From assembly GCA_000934455.1 (NCBI GenBank), contig KN883729.1, positions 73,061 through 93,633 on the forward strand: a DNA stretch of 20,573 nucleotides, in the 5' to 3' direction. This DNA comes from Apostichopus parvimensis. Taxonomy: Eukaryota > Echinodermata > Holothuroidea > Aspidochirotida > Stichopodidae. The notes beneath the pieces are model-generated. The model was given only the letters and a program-made list of their open reading frames with translations, made no database searches and was not told the DNA's origin. Numbering within the stretch: position 1 is the first letter of the stretch; each line of letters starts with the position of its first letter. A program made the position numbers and the translations under genes. Below, piece by piece: positions 1 through 9,693 of this stretch.

Positions 1-427
1 TGCACCCCGTCAGAAGGTTTTCAAAGCCCCGATAAAGCATATTTAACCATGTTTAGGCCATGTGCTCGGACGCTTTCATTGTTTGTGAGAGGGATGGGTG
101 CTATTAATAACAACATTAAAGCGATGACGATAAAAGAGGGAAAACTTTTTAGTGACAATCCATTATGGGCTAGAAACCACAAAAAAATTGAGGGCGGCAA
201 TATGCACATAAGTGTCTCCCCCACTAAAAGGGGGGGGGTATGTGGGTACATATCCTCCATACAAAGTGAAGACTTCAAGGAGCGTGTCAGTTGATTGTCC
301 CTGCAGGGCCAGACCTAGTAGCTCTCGACGCCACTGGTTCTCCCTATCTATCGTCCGTTCCCCCAGGACAACGGTAAATTACTGACTACAGTAATACTAC
401 AATAGGCGCTCTAGAACCCCCGTCGTT
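1..427. other. Unassigned left flank
   Basis: I recognise no gene here. Short open frames exist on both strands between about 20 and 295, but they overlap each other, have low-complexity composition and match no family I know. A run of nine G lies at 230-238. The stretch just before 428 does not resemble the LINE sequence found on the other side of the 430-3259 element, so I cannot say what the element landed in. Confidence 0.5.
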
Positions 428-433
428 TATGGA

Positions 434-595
434 ACGCGAAAAGGGCAAACATATTTCGTTGTCTAAACTAAGTTTGTTGTTGTCCAAACTAATGTTGTTG
501 CTGCTGTTTTACCACGCGAAAAGGGCAAACTTATTTCGCTGTCTAAAACTAAGTTTGTTGTTGTCTAAACTAAAGTTGTTGCTGCCGTTTTACCA
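434..595. repeat. 80-bp tandem duplication in the left inverted arm
   Basis: Two head-to-tail copies of a unit that begins ACGCGAAAAGGGCAAAC and ends in GTTTTACCA start at 434 and 514. The right arm of the element has only one copy, so the arms are asymmetric. Confidence 0.8.
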
Positions 596-609
596 TGTTG
601 CTGTTGTTC

Positions 610-768
610 GTCTAAACTTACGTTGTCTAAACTTACGTTGATATCTAAACTCACGTTGATGTCTAAACTTACGTTGATGTCTAAACTTACGTTGATGTCT
701 AAACTCACGTTGATGTCTAAACTCACGTTGATGTCTACACTTTCGTTGCTATCCAAAGTTCCGTTGTT
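610..768. repeat. 18-bp minisatellite (about nine units)
   Basis: The unit GTCTAAACTTACGTTGAT repeats with few substitutions from 610 to about 768. The first unit is short by three bases and the last two are more divergent. Because 18 is divisible by three, the minus strand reads as a repeated SLDINV hexapeptide, which explains the open frame there without implying a protein. Degenerate copies in inverted orientation sit in the right arm. Confidence 0.88.
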
Positions 769-1031
769 GTAACACATTGTGAACGAACATCATTCTTTCT
801 TTTAAAAAAAATTATAACAATCAACCGCAAGTTGCTTCCGCGCAGAGCTAACAACATTTCTATTACAGAGTTTTTCATGCTATATACAGCCAATGATGTT
901 TTCTCAAATTTCCCGCGATTTGTTTGGTTAATAGTCCCTTTCCCATTGTCTGCAAACATGCTTGCATCTTCAGTGTTCAATGAACGCAAAATAAGATGGT
1001 TTAACTATGTAACGCGAAAAGGGAACAAATT

Positions 1032-1148
1032 CGTTAACGTCCTGATTTGTAGCAACAGCCATGTAAGTACCGTTAACCTGATTTGTCGAACAAAATCACG
1101 TTGTTAACGATATTTATATGATAGTTGCTACAAATCAGGACGTTAACG
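1032..1148. repeat. Perfect 25-bp inverted repeat with 67-bp spacer
   Basis: The arm at 1032-1056 (CGTTAACGTCCTGATTTGT followed by AGCAAC) is repeated exactly in reverse complement at 1124-1148. A third, imperfect copy of the arm lies in the loop near 1071-1088. The hexamer GTTAAC occurs five times between 1033 and 1162. It sits inside the 430-3259 element, and just before it the end motif ACGCGAAAAGGG recurs at about 1012. Confidence 0.85.
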
Positions 1149-2299
1149 AGGACGTTGTTAACGATATTTTTAACGTAATATTTGAATAATTGTTTAAACA
1201 AAGAAAGTTATGAGTTGAGACAATCTATTAATTTTGCGGGAAGCTTCCATAACATCTTTGATACTGAAAAGGACTTTTCATCTCACAGTATGTTTTGTTC
1301 TCTCAGTATCGAGAGTTAATAATGTAAAATGTGCATTCATACCACAGGTAATTTCTTCGTTGCAAACTTGCGTAAATTTTCGCGGTCCCTCTACCCACGT
1401 GCTTCAAGTCATGATTCTGCATGGTGCAACATTCGTGTGTATAAACTACTATATTCATACATCGTCAAAAGTAGTCATTGAAGTTTGAAATACTTCATCG
1501 ACATTGCGTAAAAATGTTATTGAAATACTATAATTTTCGTGGAGCTAGTTGTTTCCAAATACTGCAAAGCATCCAGAGTAAATGTTGGATCAGTTGATCA
1601 ATGGTTGGATGTAGTCTGTGCTTCGTGAGTAACACGAAGGACACAATTTTGAAGTACGTATACTTAGGCAATACACTCACAGAACTAGTTTACTAAACCC
1701 GCCAAGCAAGTTCATTCGTAACACCAATCCAGTTCGGAGTTTCGATTTGGGAAATGAATTGTGGGGTAAATTGACTATACACAAACCTCGCTCAGCATTG
1801 TTACGAATTTTTAGACCAAAAAGACCGCTAACATGTTGTGCAAGAAATGAATCATCGGAGATACACTCGAGTTTTGACTAGGGCTATGTGTTGTAGGTAC
1901 GGTGAATTGATCTTTTCTTCACAAATTTTCAGGATTTGCGCATGAAACTCTGAAGTTCGAACAGGCCTAATACAATTGCGTGGAATTTAGCGAGATATGC
2001 ACACTGCATGCACGGGAATAATTGAAGAGTTAGGGTTGCTGGTGAAATCGCTGCAAGTTCAAAGCATGGAGGTACTATATATATACGGAGTTGGCGAGGA
2101 GGAAAGAGTGGCAGGGCAGCCGAAAGAAGGTCGGGCGGCCGCCCCTGTAAAACAGCGAAGCTATAGGGCACTGGATGGCATCTGCCATATATATTGTGTA
2201 GAGCATTCACAAAGTACAGGCAGTGATATGATCGCATCTTTACAACTATACACTAGTAAAAGTAAAGGTCATATAATAAACGCAATTGGTGTTCGATAG

Positions 2300-2690
2300 G
2301 GACGAAAACTTTTGTCTCTAGTAATATTACTGTCACTCGTTTAACTTCATTGCCGACATTCACAACATATCCAGACATCACTTAATGGTTCAAGTGCAGT
2401 ATTTTATGCTGACATTTTGTCTCTACACTCGTTATACTTTATTCCAGACATTCGCAGCTTATCTATAAACATTGTTGAAGGGGCTCAACTAAGTTGGTTT
2501 AAAAGTGAAGTATTTTTGTGCCGGAATTTTGTCTAGATCGACACTCGTTTTACTTGATTTCAGACATTCACAGCGTATCTCTACACATTATTGAAGGGGC
2601 TAAATGAAATCAGTTTAAATGTGAAGTATTTTTATGCTGGTACTTTGTCTAGACACTCGTTTTACTTGATTTCCGACATTCACAGCGTAT
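2300..2690. repeat. Satellite-like array, about four units of 92-116 bp
   Basis: The block (A)CACTCGTTTTACTT...GACATTCACAGC recurs at about 2332, 2425, 2541 and 2653, giving steps of roughly 92, 116 and 112 bp. Units three and four are the most alike and unit one is the most diverged. The array lies in the right half of the 430-3259 element. Confidence 0.8.
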
Positions 2691-3300
2691 ATGCATGCAT
2701 AGCCTATAACATTTTAAAAGTTGTTTACCGCGCAGCCTCCTATTTGTATGAGGCGTAACGCTCATGTTATCTGGTAGGCTGGCGGTGGGAGATACGGTAG
2801 CTTATAAAACACGGTTTCCACAATTTGACCTCTAGTGACCCCAAATGGACTTGGACCTCCAAGACGCCAATTGTTTTTGGTGGAGGTGTGTATAGCCACG
2901 TACAGTAGACTGACCTGATTTCATCATGTCCATAGTGTTATTGTATCAAAATGGTGGTTTGGACCATTTCTATTGTAACAGTTAGTTCTGGATATACTAA
3001 CAAGCAGAAATCTGGTGTACTAAAGTCAACGAAACCTCAATGCATTTGCATTCTGGTTAATATTACGCGGTTGAGCAATTTTGAACAGCGCCGATGGCAA
3101 CAACGAAAGTTTAGACAACAACGAATGTTTAGACAACGGAAGTTAAGACATCACCGTGAGTTTGAGCAACAACGTGGTAAAACAACAGCAACACCTTTAG
3201 TTTAGACAACAACAAACTTAGTTTAGAAAACGAAATAAGTTTGCCCTTTTCGCGTTCCATATTCTTGTTCCATAAGATAATACCTGGAGCTTAGAACATT

Positions 3301-3790
3301 AAGCTTAGGATTTTCACGGCTTTATTAAAGTGTATTCTCTTGTACAATTGCGAACTGTGGGGCACAACGAAGGATCTTGATCGCAAAATTGACACTTTTC
3401 AAAGGAGACTATTTCGTAATATTCTCAACATTAGATGGACCAATCACAATTGGTTATCAAACGATGAGCTCTAAAATGAAACCAACCAAACACCTTGGTC
3501 ATCCATAGTCGCACATAGAAGATTGAGATTTTTCGGTCATGTAGCAAGACTCCAGGAGGACGATCCAGCAAAGGTTGCTTTAAGAGAAGCATTGAGACAT
3601 GCCGCTAAACCAGTAGGAAGGCCCGTGACTACCTTGCTTGGAAAAATAAAGTCGCAATTTAAGGACGTTAACATTAACAATTTCGAGGAAGCAATAAACC
3701 TTGCGCAAGATCGTGATACGTGGCGGAGGTTTATCACTGAGCATGTCGGATAGACGAGACTCAACTTACTACTACTACTACTATTCTACG
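3301..3790 (+). mobile_element. LINE 3' end (C-terminal tail of reverse-transcriptase ORF)
   Basis: From 3301 the frame reads KLRIFTALLKCILLYNCELW, and further on RRLRFFGHVARL (about 3517-3552), GRPVTTLLGKIKSQF and NLAQDRDTWRRFI, ending with a stop at 3751-3753. The LRxFGHV...GRP...LAxDRxxW pattern is the familiar tail that follows the reverse-transcriptase domain in many invertebrate LINEs. One in-frame stop lies at 3472-3474, and the frame closes upstream at 3292-3294, so this is a dead, 5'-truncated copy. It ends in an ACT trinucleotide run (about 3768-3785), typical of LINE 3' tails. The clade cannot be fixed from this fragment. It lies only about 40 bp from the right end of the foldback-like element. 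Confidence 0.82.
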
Positions 3791-5300
3791 CGTCACTTTC
3801 TTGGAATATCATTAATTTTACTAATGGCTCAACAATTAAAAGTGATGGCGCTGTGGAGAATCTGATGGCTGGAATTTGATATTCATACTAGTAGGCCTAC
3901 GTTATGTGTAGAAATGGAACTTTGCGTTCGTCAACAGTAGATTTGCATACCTGTGGTAACGTTTCTATAGGCGTAAGCCGACAATAATACATTGGACGAA
4001 GCTTGATACAATCTGTTTTCAGCTTGCAGATACGGCAGTCCTGTTACAATAATTATAACAGTCAATTTTATTGGTTACGTATCACACGGATACAATTTGG
4101 ATAATACTTATAATTTCAAGTTGGTGAAATTTTAGCACAACGTACGCCGTGGCTTCCACTCCCGACGTCAAAACCAATAGGTTCGGTCCCAAGCTCATTG
4201 ACATGAAAGTAGCAAATCACTGCGATGGAAACTGAAAAAGCCCTTAATGAACGCTGAGGCTGTAGGCTATACTTATATTTTTGTTTTTTACGCGTCGCTT
4301 GCTTATACCCAACTTTTTCCACCGCAGAAATTTACAATCCCACCTCACAGAAAAGCTCCATCATTAGTTAAATATCCATCGCTATATGAATCCAGTTAAG
4401 CTGCTCTCAAAACATGTGCATGCACTTGTCAATACATTTTAAAAAGAAAGCTTTGCACAAGCCGCCTTCCAGACCCGCCGCGCTATTTCAAACATGGTTA
4501 TAGCCAAGTTGACAGTACATTCACCACTTTCGTTCCCGTAGAAGCTAGTCGACATAACAGATCATTTGCAACTTGCAAGTTGGAAGCAGTCAAGACTTGT
4601 TACTCTTATTGCGATTGCACAAATTTACTTTCCCTTAACCAGCTATAGGGACTGTAATTTCTCCCTAACTTATAGACAGAGTTTGCACAAATAATGCGTT
4701 TTTCAGCTCTTGCTCCGTAAATGTATTTCATCGCCTTTGTAGAACTTTATGTATCCATTCCAACACGTTTGTTCCACATTCCCTTCATCGACACATAGGA
4801 CCGACCAATGATTTTTTTTTTGTGATCCGGGAACATCGAAGGAAGGGTACCGTAACTGTTGATGTCGGTTGCCGTGAGGATGGAGGCGGGCACCTAGTAA
4901 GCCAATCAAATTGCAGGAAACAGGTCTAGCATAAAATGTGTACGACATTCTAGTCAGCCACAGCACGTAATTTTTTTTATCATTGCAAATCAGTTGTGTG
5001 GGCTGGTGCAATTAGAAATGGCTGTTCATCCTTGTTCTTTGTAGGCTATTATAGTAATTAGTACATCAACCCCTGATATAGTACTAATCCCGTGTACCGA
5101 TCACGTACTTGTATAACGCTTTGAGCGAAAAGGAACTGGAAGTTGTTGCACTTTAACGTAATTTCTTTCACAAATTAGAGTTTTAGTTCGTAGCAACTTC
5201 GATGCAAAGTCAGTCAAAATTTATATGCAAAATCTAACATATCGAAGCAATTCATCAGGAGCGCAAGTTTGCATTTGTCCTAGACAGCCAACACGTACAA
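3791..5300. other. Unassigned stretch, no gene recognised
   Basis: No coding region is convincing. A 102-codon frame on the minus strand (4703-5011) has no recognisable motif and contains no splice context I would trust. CCAAT cores occur near 4804 and 4900, but nothing else marks a promoter. Confidence 0.4.
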
Positions 5301-5313
5301 CTACAATTTACAG
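5200..5313 (+). other. Possible non-coding exon ending at a strong splice donor
   Basis: TTTACAG|GTAAGTGAG at 5307-5322 (cut after 5313) is a near-ideal donor. The sequence upstream has no open frame, so if used it would be a 5' untranslated exon. It lies about 7.3 kb before the candidate first coding exon at 12621. The exon start is not determinable, and one good donor per several kb is expected by chance. Confidence 0.15.
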
Positions 5314-5587
5314 GTAAGTGAGGCTATACTATCAAAGTGGATTGAAATGTAGGCTAAGCTAGAGTTCTCACAACGTTGTTGTCAATCAAAGTAGCATACG
5401 CTACTACTAGATCCAACAGGCTTACATCTATACACAGTTTGAGAGGAACGATAAGTTAAGTTTGCTTTAGTTATGATACGGAAGTATAGTCACTTGTGAA
5501 TTATACATAACAACAGTTGGTTAGGTTACCACCAGTGTGTACTTGTACTGATTCAGAGTAGCACGCACACACATATGCTAAATTAAT

Positions 5588-5603
5588 ACTAGTAGTAGTA
5601 GTA
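5588..5603. repeat. AGT trinucleotide microsatellite
   Basis: A short run of five AGT/TAG units lies immediately left of the 5609-5887 inverted-repeat element. It resembles a LINE or SINE tail, but no body is recognisable beside it. Confidence 0.6.
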
Positions 5604-5608
5604 TAGTC

Positions 5609-5887
5609 AGTATTGCGAATTTCGGAACACTGCGAATTTCGGACACCCCTAAGAAATGCACAATTTCACCATGACAACCTACAGGAAGAGCCAAATTTTA
5701 CCAAAAAGTACGAAGCTACAGTTACTTTCTCTCCAAAATGACCCGTGTGCAAGTAAATACTTACATATTTGTCAATAAAATGATGGAGATCTATGAAGTC
5801 TGTTATAATTACTGAAAGAGCAACTGCGCCACCAATTTTATCACCAGCGCCACACTGTGGGACTGTGTGTCCGAAATTCGCAATACT
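5609..5887. mobile_element. MITE with perfect 18-bp terminal inverted repeats
   Basis: AGTATTGCGAATTTCGGA (5609-5626) is repeated exactly in reverse complement at 5870-5887. The core TGCGAATTTCGGA(C) recurs once more inside the left end (5630-5646) and once in inverted form beyond the right end (about 6069-6086), so either the element is longer or two related copies overlap. No coding capacity is seen. The target-site duplication is unclear, so the superfamily is not assigned. Confidence 0.7.
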
Positions 5888-6099
5888 CTAGCAAAGAAAT
5901 ACCAGTTCCACAATCACGAAGAATCTTCTTGGAATACAACGTGAAAACAGTTTGCAGGAAAGAAGTTTGGCCGTGTATCGTTATATAACACACTTCTCCC
6001 ACCATATCAAGTATATTTTCAGGTGATTTATACCAGAAGATATAGTTTTGGGGTGTTTTAAGGCTTAGGTGTCCGAAATTCGAAGTGTCCATGCTATTA

Positions 6100-6332
6100 C
6101 TTGTACTCAAATGAAAGTCAAGAATGGAAAGTACTTGGCTGAAAAAGTACTCAAATGAAAAATACTCATTACTTAGATTCTAAAATGCTGTACTCAGAAA
6201 CTGGTGCACAGAACTTGGATACTTTAGCTTAGTACTCAGGCTATGATAATTCCAATCTTGGTACTTGGAAACTCAAGTACTCAGAAATACTTGGCACTGA
6301 GGTAAAATGACTTGACTACAAGTTAAACACTG
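6100..6332 (-). mobile_element. hAT-like element end with subterminal TACTCA/TACTTGG repeats
   Basis: Read on the minus strand from 6332, the sequence begins CAGTGTTTAACTTGTAGTC and is then packed with GAGTA/AAGTACTTG motifs over about 230 bases. Ends of the form CAGTG... with dense short subterminal repeats are characteristic of hAT transposons. No matching opposite end was found near 6100, so the copy looks truncated. It could also be an unrelated AGTACT-rich repeat. Confidence 0.45.
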
Positions 6333-6682
6333 TAGGATATCAGAAGCTAGAACTATTTTATAAATTTGCCTAACATGACTAACTCAATTCCAATTTTAAC
6401 ATATTTGGGTGGATATCCAACATAAGCCAAGTTTCCAATCCTCATCTGGAATGTAATATTATTTTGCCATTAGACAAGCGAAACCATTCCGCCTAGGCCT
6501 AGATTTAACTCTAATCGAAATCAAATCAGGTTAGACAATGATAGAGCAGTCCCGCAACTTGTTTACAATTTGCAACATGCGATGCATTTTGGGAGGAACA
6601 ATCCTAAACATCATTATTTTCTGCATGGTGATAGTGACACTCAATACCATAGTAGCGGAAGTGAAGAAAGACTGCGGGTGGA

Positions 6683-6700
6683 GGGGGGGGGGGGGGGGGG
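6683..6700. repeat. G18 homopolymer
   Basis: Eighteen consecutive G residues follow GAAAGACTGCGGGTGGA. The run makes short overlapping frames with poly-glycine that should not be read as protein. Confidence 0.9.
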
Positions 6701-6820
6701 TCTTGGAACCTGTCAAGAATCAAGAAAAATCAGAAACATTTATATAGTGCCAATATCAACAACAGTTGTTCAAAAGGTGCTAAAAGACAGTTTCATGAAA
6801 TTAATTACAAAACAAAACAA

Positions 6821-7026
6821 CAAGTGACGTTTTGTTCGTGTCGCTACAAAATGCAGACAGTAATTAAACGTGGTACCTTAAATGTTATCTTTAGCTGGAC
6901 CTGAGATGTCCATCGCTGTATCGTTTGTATACTTTGCTGTGGGTATTGACCGCAGCTGTATTCGAAACTAGGTCAAATAACCGGCAATAGATGTTTCTTT
7001 TTGCGCGAGTCTTCACACCCTTTAAT
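6821..7026 (+). mobile_element. TTAA MITE family 1, copy 1 (truncated, internal deletion)
   Basis: The stretch GTGTCGCTACAAAATGCAGA...GAGATGTCCATCGCTG...GTATTGACCGCAGCTGTA...GAGTCTTCACACCCTTTAAT is homologous to 10288-10627 and to the reverse complement of 15615-15980. It lacks the 5' terminus and about 85 internal bases after the GACCGCAGCTGTA block. Its 3' end runs into CTTTAATAT, so TTAA lies at the border as in the other copies. Confidence 0.82.
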
Positions 7027-7029
7027 ATA

Positions 7030-8530
7030 TGTATGCATCCACTAAAATCGCAGAATACATACATGTAGTAATTTTCACCACTGAAACTACACGTGATCGA
7101 GATTTACATTGTTGAGTAAATAAATGGAGTGTTATATTATTTCTTGCAACATAAATCAGGAGTATGGCTACAATAGCAACAGCCTCCCCCTCCCTCTCCC
7201 TTGCTCTCCCTTCCCTCCATTGTAGCCTTCTGTAAAGTGACATTCATTTGAGTTTCTCTGTTAACTTCACTGCATTTTTAGAAAGTTTCTAGCCTCATAT
7301 CTCTGTCACAAAGTTAACTGGTTTAAGAAGGGAAAAATATGTGTTTCATTTGTGTTGTAAGCCTATACTGTCATAGCACATGGCAATACATGTATTTGAG
7401 AATGATAGGCGATAAGGTACTGGAAACCCAGCTGTACAAAAGGTGGCTATGTTGCTACGACAACAAAGCACACTGTATAATGTTAATGAAATCCGAAGTA
7501 TGGTACGGGACTCAACTTGAAGAGAGTTTTGTTTCATTATACAAGATGAATTGTTAAATATTGAATTCAGATCATTAATGTCTAGATAAAGGAGGTGCAG
7601 ATAATCCAGTTAATACAGTTTAACTGTATTTTTCTTGTTTAATTTTCTTTTGGTCACCAAGAGTTTTTTCTGTCTCAACCGGCCTTGAACCTCCTAACCA
7701 TCACGCTCTTGACTGCCTAGTAGTTTGAGTGTGTTATAAAGAAAGACAAATGCCACTTTATATACAGAAAAACTGTAAACATGCAATGTATGCATGCCTA
7801 GGCGATAATCAAATATATAACTTAAAAGTTAAGAACTATTGCTAGGCAACTGATTAGTGCAACACCCCATTGAATTCATGGTAATAGTGGAGTGAAAAAT
7901 TCAGTTTCCGTGCTGGAAATCATCGCTTTTATTGAGAAAATTGAAACAGAAAATGTTAGTAGATTGTATCGCTTCAGTAAAGCTGAAGTACGTTGACAAC
8001 TATTTATTTTAAATGTGTTAAAGCAAAGTTTATGTGTACTTTCTGTGAAAAGGAAAAGGAAAACAATTCCATTTATGTTTCAAAATTTTCATCACACAAA
8101 ATGTAACTTCAGAAACAAAATGTCCGAAGTTGGGAGTTGTAGAACAGTATTCATGAAGTGCCAATTCTGAACTTGGATTATCAGATTTGTTCAACACTAC
8201 TTATTTTAAATAATGAATAAATGACTTTAAAAAAAAAGAGGGATGAGGGTGGGGGGGGGGGGTTAGGGGATGAGCAAATTGAAAGTGAGCTCTAGAGTTT
8301 TCACCTCCTTGTGATGTTATGACATCACACATTGACAAAAATGGCAACCTAATTACGTGACTCTTGAAGAATTGCGATATCTCTATTCAAAAGAAGCCTT
8401 TTCTTGAGCTGTTTTGGGGGAGCTGTTCATCCCAGGCATCGCTAATATTTGTGATATCAAAGATGATAGCTTGGGGTTAAATATCCTTCAATGGAATTTG
8501 TTTCAATAAATATCTTTTCTGAAATATTAG
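7030..8530. other. Unassigned stretch, no gene recognised
   Basis: The plus-strand frame at 7339-7557 and its minus-strand shadow show no motif. A C/T-rich block lies at 7184-7218, an A9 run followed by G-rich sequence and a G12 homopolymer at 8229-8262, and a small hairpin (GTGATGT-TATG-ACATCAC) at 8311-8328. Confidence 0.45.
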
Positions 8531-8535
8531 TAAAC

Positions 8536-8730
8536 TTTGACTATTTGAAAGGTTTCCACCTGGTTCTCGGCTCTCAGACGTTTTTCTGCAAATCATAATC
8601 TACAGTATAATATTATGTATATTTGACTAATTGACTAATTTGACTATTTGAAATGTTTCCTACCACCTGGCGGCACTGTTCTCAGAAGTTTGTCTGCAAA
8701 TCCCAATCTACAGTATATTATGTACATATA
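8536..8730. repeat. Tandem duplication of about 90-100 bp
   Basis: A block starting TTTGACTATTTGAAA.GTTTCC and ending CAATCTACAGTAT..TATGTA is present twice, at about 8536-8623 and 8639-8730. Between the copies lie short TTGACTAA repeats, which suggest slippage at the junction. No coding content is seen. Confidence 0.85.
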
Positions 8731-8734
8731 TATA

Positions 8735-9300
8735 AAAAATTAAAACCAAAAACAATTTAACCACAGGCAGTGTGAAAAATGTCAAGTCATTCTTTTCTAG
8801 CATACTGTAACTACAGCTATTGTTAGCTGTGTGAACAAACCTTGTGTACTCAGCACTTCCTATCCCTGGTTAATATGTAAAGCAGTACGTTGGCACTTCC
8901 CAGTCCTGTGTATACCGTACGGACTAGAACCAGTTTAATTGTTGAATCTGGTGAGTTTGGATGCTTTTGCAATAAATATCTTTAAAACTGGAAGAGAGTA
9001 TTAATGTATGCATTTCAATGGAATGACCGCAGTCAAACTATTGAAAAGAAATTCCGCTTATTTTCATGTTTTCCACGTTGCCTTCTGTTAAACCCAGTTG
9101 ACGGTATTAAATAGTACAGTGTATCACTGAAGAAAATATTCTATTTAGTTGAATCAGCACCAAAAGATGGTACAATTTTTGCGAGCAGTTTTTTGTTGTT
9201 GTTTGATCTCAACCATTGGCATACTGTGGGAAGTAAAAAAAAAGCTAACAATTTAATGTTAGATGTTGTGACACTCCTTTGAAACTTTTGATATATAGTA
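8735..9300. other. Unassigned AT-rich stretch
   Basis: I see no gene, transposon end or RNA motif here. The motif TACTGTA/TACAGTA is frequent, as in the rest of the window. Confidence 0.45.
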
Positions 9301-9311
9301 AAATCCCGTAT

Positions 9312-9610
9312 TATAAATAATAAACAGTACCTATATAGCGCAACTTACAATAAAGTCTCGCCGCGCTGTCCAAAAGAAAGTGAGAGATATGTACACAATA
9401 TACAATAAGAGTAAACATAACAATTATAACAATGAAAACAGGTGTGTCTTCAAAACAGTTTTGAACATCTCCAGTGGGAGTTTATTCCAAAGGAGGGTTG
9501 AGGAGTACTGGAAAGATCGCTCGCCATAAGATTTAGTGGACACAGGGTGCATAGAGAGCAATGATTGGGTGCTAGAGCGCAGACGGCGAGTTGAGGTAAA
9601 ACTTACAATA
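9312..9610 (-). mobile_element. LINE 3' end (ORF2 C-terminus and tail)
   Basis: On the minus strand the frame from about 9600 to 9424 reads STRRLRSSTQSLLSM, then SYGERSFQYSSTLLWNKLPL and FKTVLKTHLFSLL. The RLRSS.Q.LL...SYG.RSF....LWN.LPL...FK..LKTHLF pattern is the well-known extreme C-terminus of CR1/L2-like LINE polymerases. A short block expected between LPLE and FKT is missing, so this copy has a small deletion. Downstream on the minus strand comes GCGCTATATAGGTACTG and a TTATTATTTA tail ending near 9312, again typical of this group. The copy is heavily 5'-truncated. Confidence 0.82.
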
Positions 9611-9657
9611 CTCTCACAACAACACAAAAATAAAAAAACAAACCAAACAGAATGATG

Positions 9658-9693
9658 AAAAGTCAAGCATGCTTTAAAGCATGCTTGACTTTT
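9658..9693. repeat. Perfect 36-bp palindrome
   Basis: The sequence reads the same on both strands with centre between 9675 and 9676 (core CATGCTTT|AAAGCATG). There is no spacer at the centre. It overlaps the next palindrome by two bases. Confidence 0.95.

Larger units (their letters stand above)
430..3259. mobile_element. Foldback-like DNA element, long repeat-built inverted ends, TA flanks
   Basis: The left end (430-514) and the reverse complement of the right end (3175-3259) match at roughly 77 of 84 positions and start with TGGAACGCGAAAAGGGCAAA. Both outer edges abut a TA dinucleotide (428-429 and 3260-3261). The left arm duplicates the 80-bp end unit (434-595) and continues into an 18-bp tandem array (610-768). 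The right arm has one end unit followed by degenerate versions of the same 18-mer (about 3095-3174). No transposase is visible inside; the longest internal frames are about 100 codons and unremarkable. The structure fits a non-autonomous foldback-type element. TA flanks suggest a Tc1/mariner-type target, but TA is short and could be chance. Confidence 0.72.

Noticed and set aside
565-777. Minus-strand frame with a repeated SLDINV peptide
   Set aside because: It is only the translation of an 18-bp minisatellite, whose period is a multiple of three.
1929-2299. About 100-codon frames on both strands
   Set aside because: They mirror each other inside the foldback-like element, and neither resembles a transposase.
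4703-5011. 102-codon minus-strand frame
   Set aside because: No recognisable domain, no splice context and no similarity to a known LINE or gene that I can see; the length is expected by chance.
6531-6827. Overlapping frames containing poly-glycine or poly-proline
   Set aside because: They are created by the G18 homopolymer and lack any motif.
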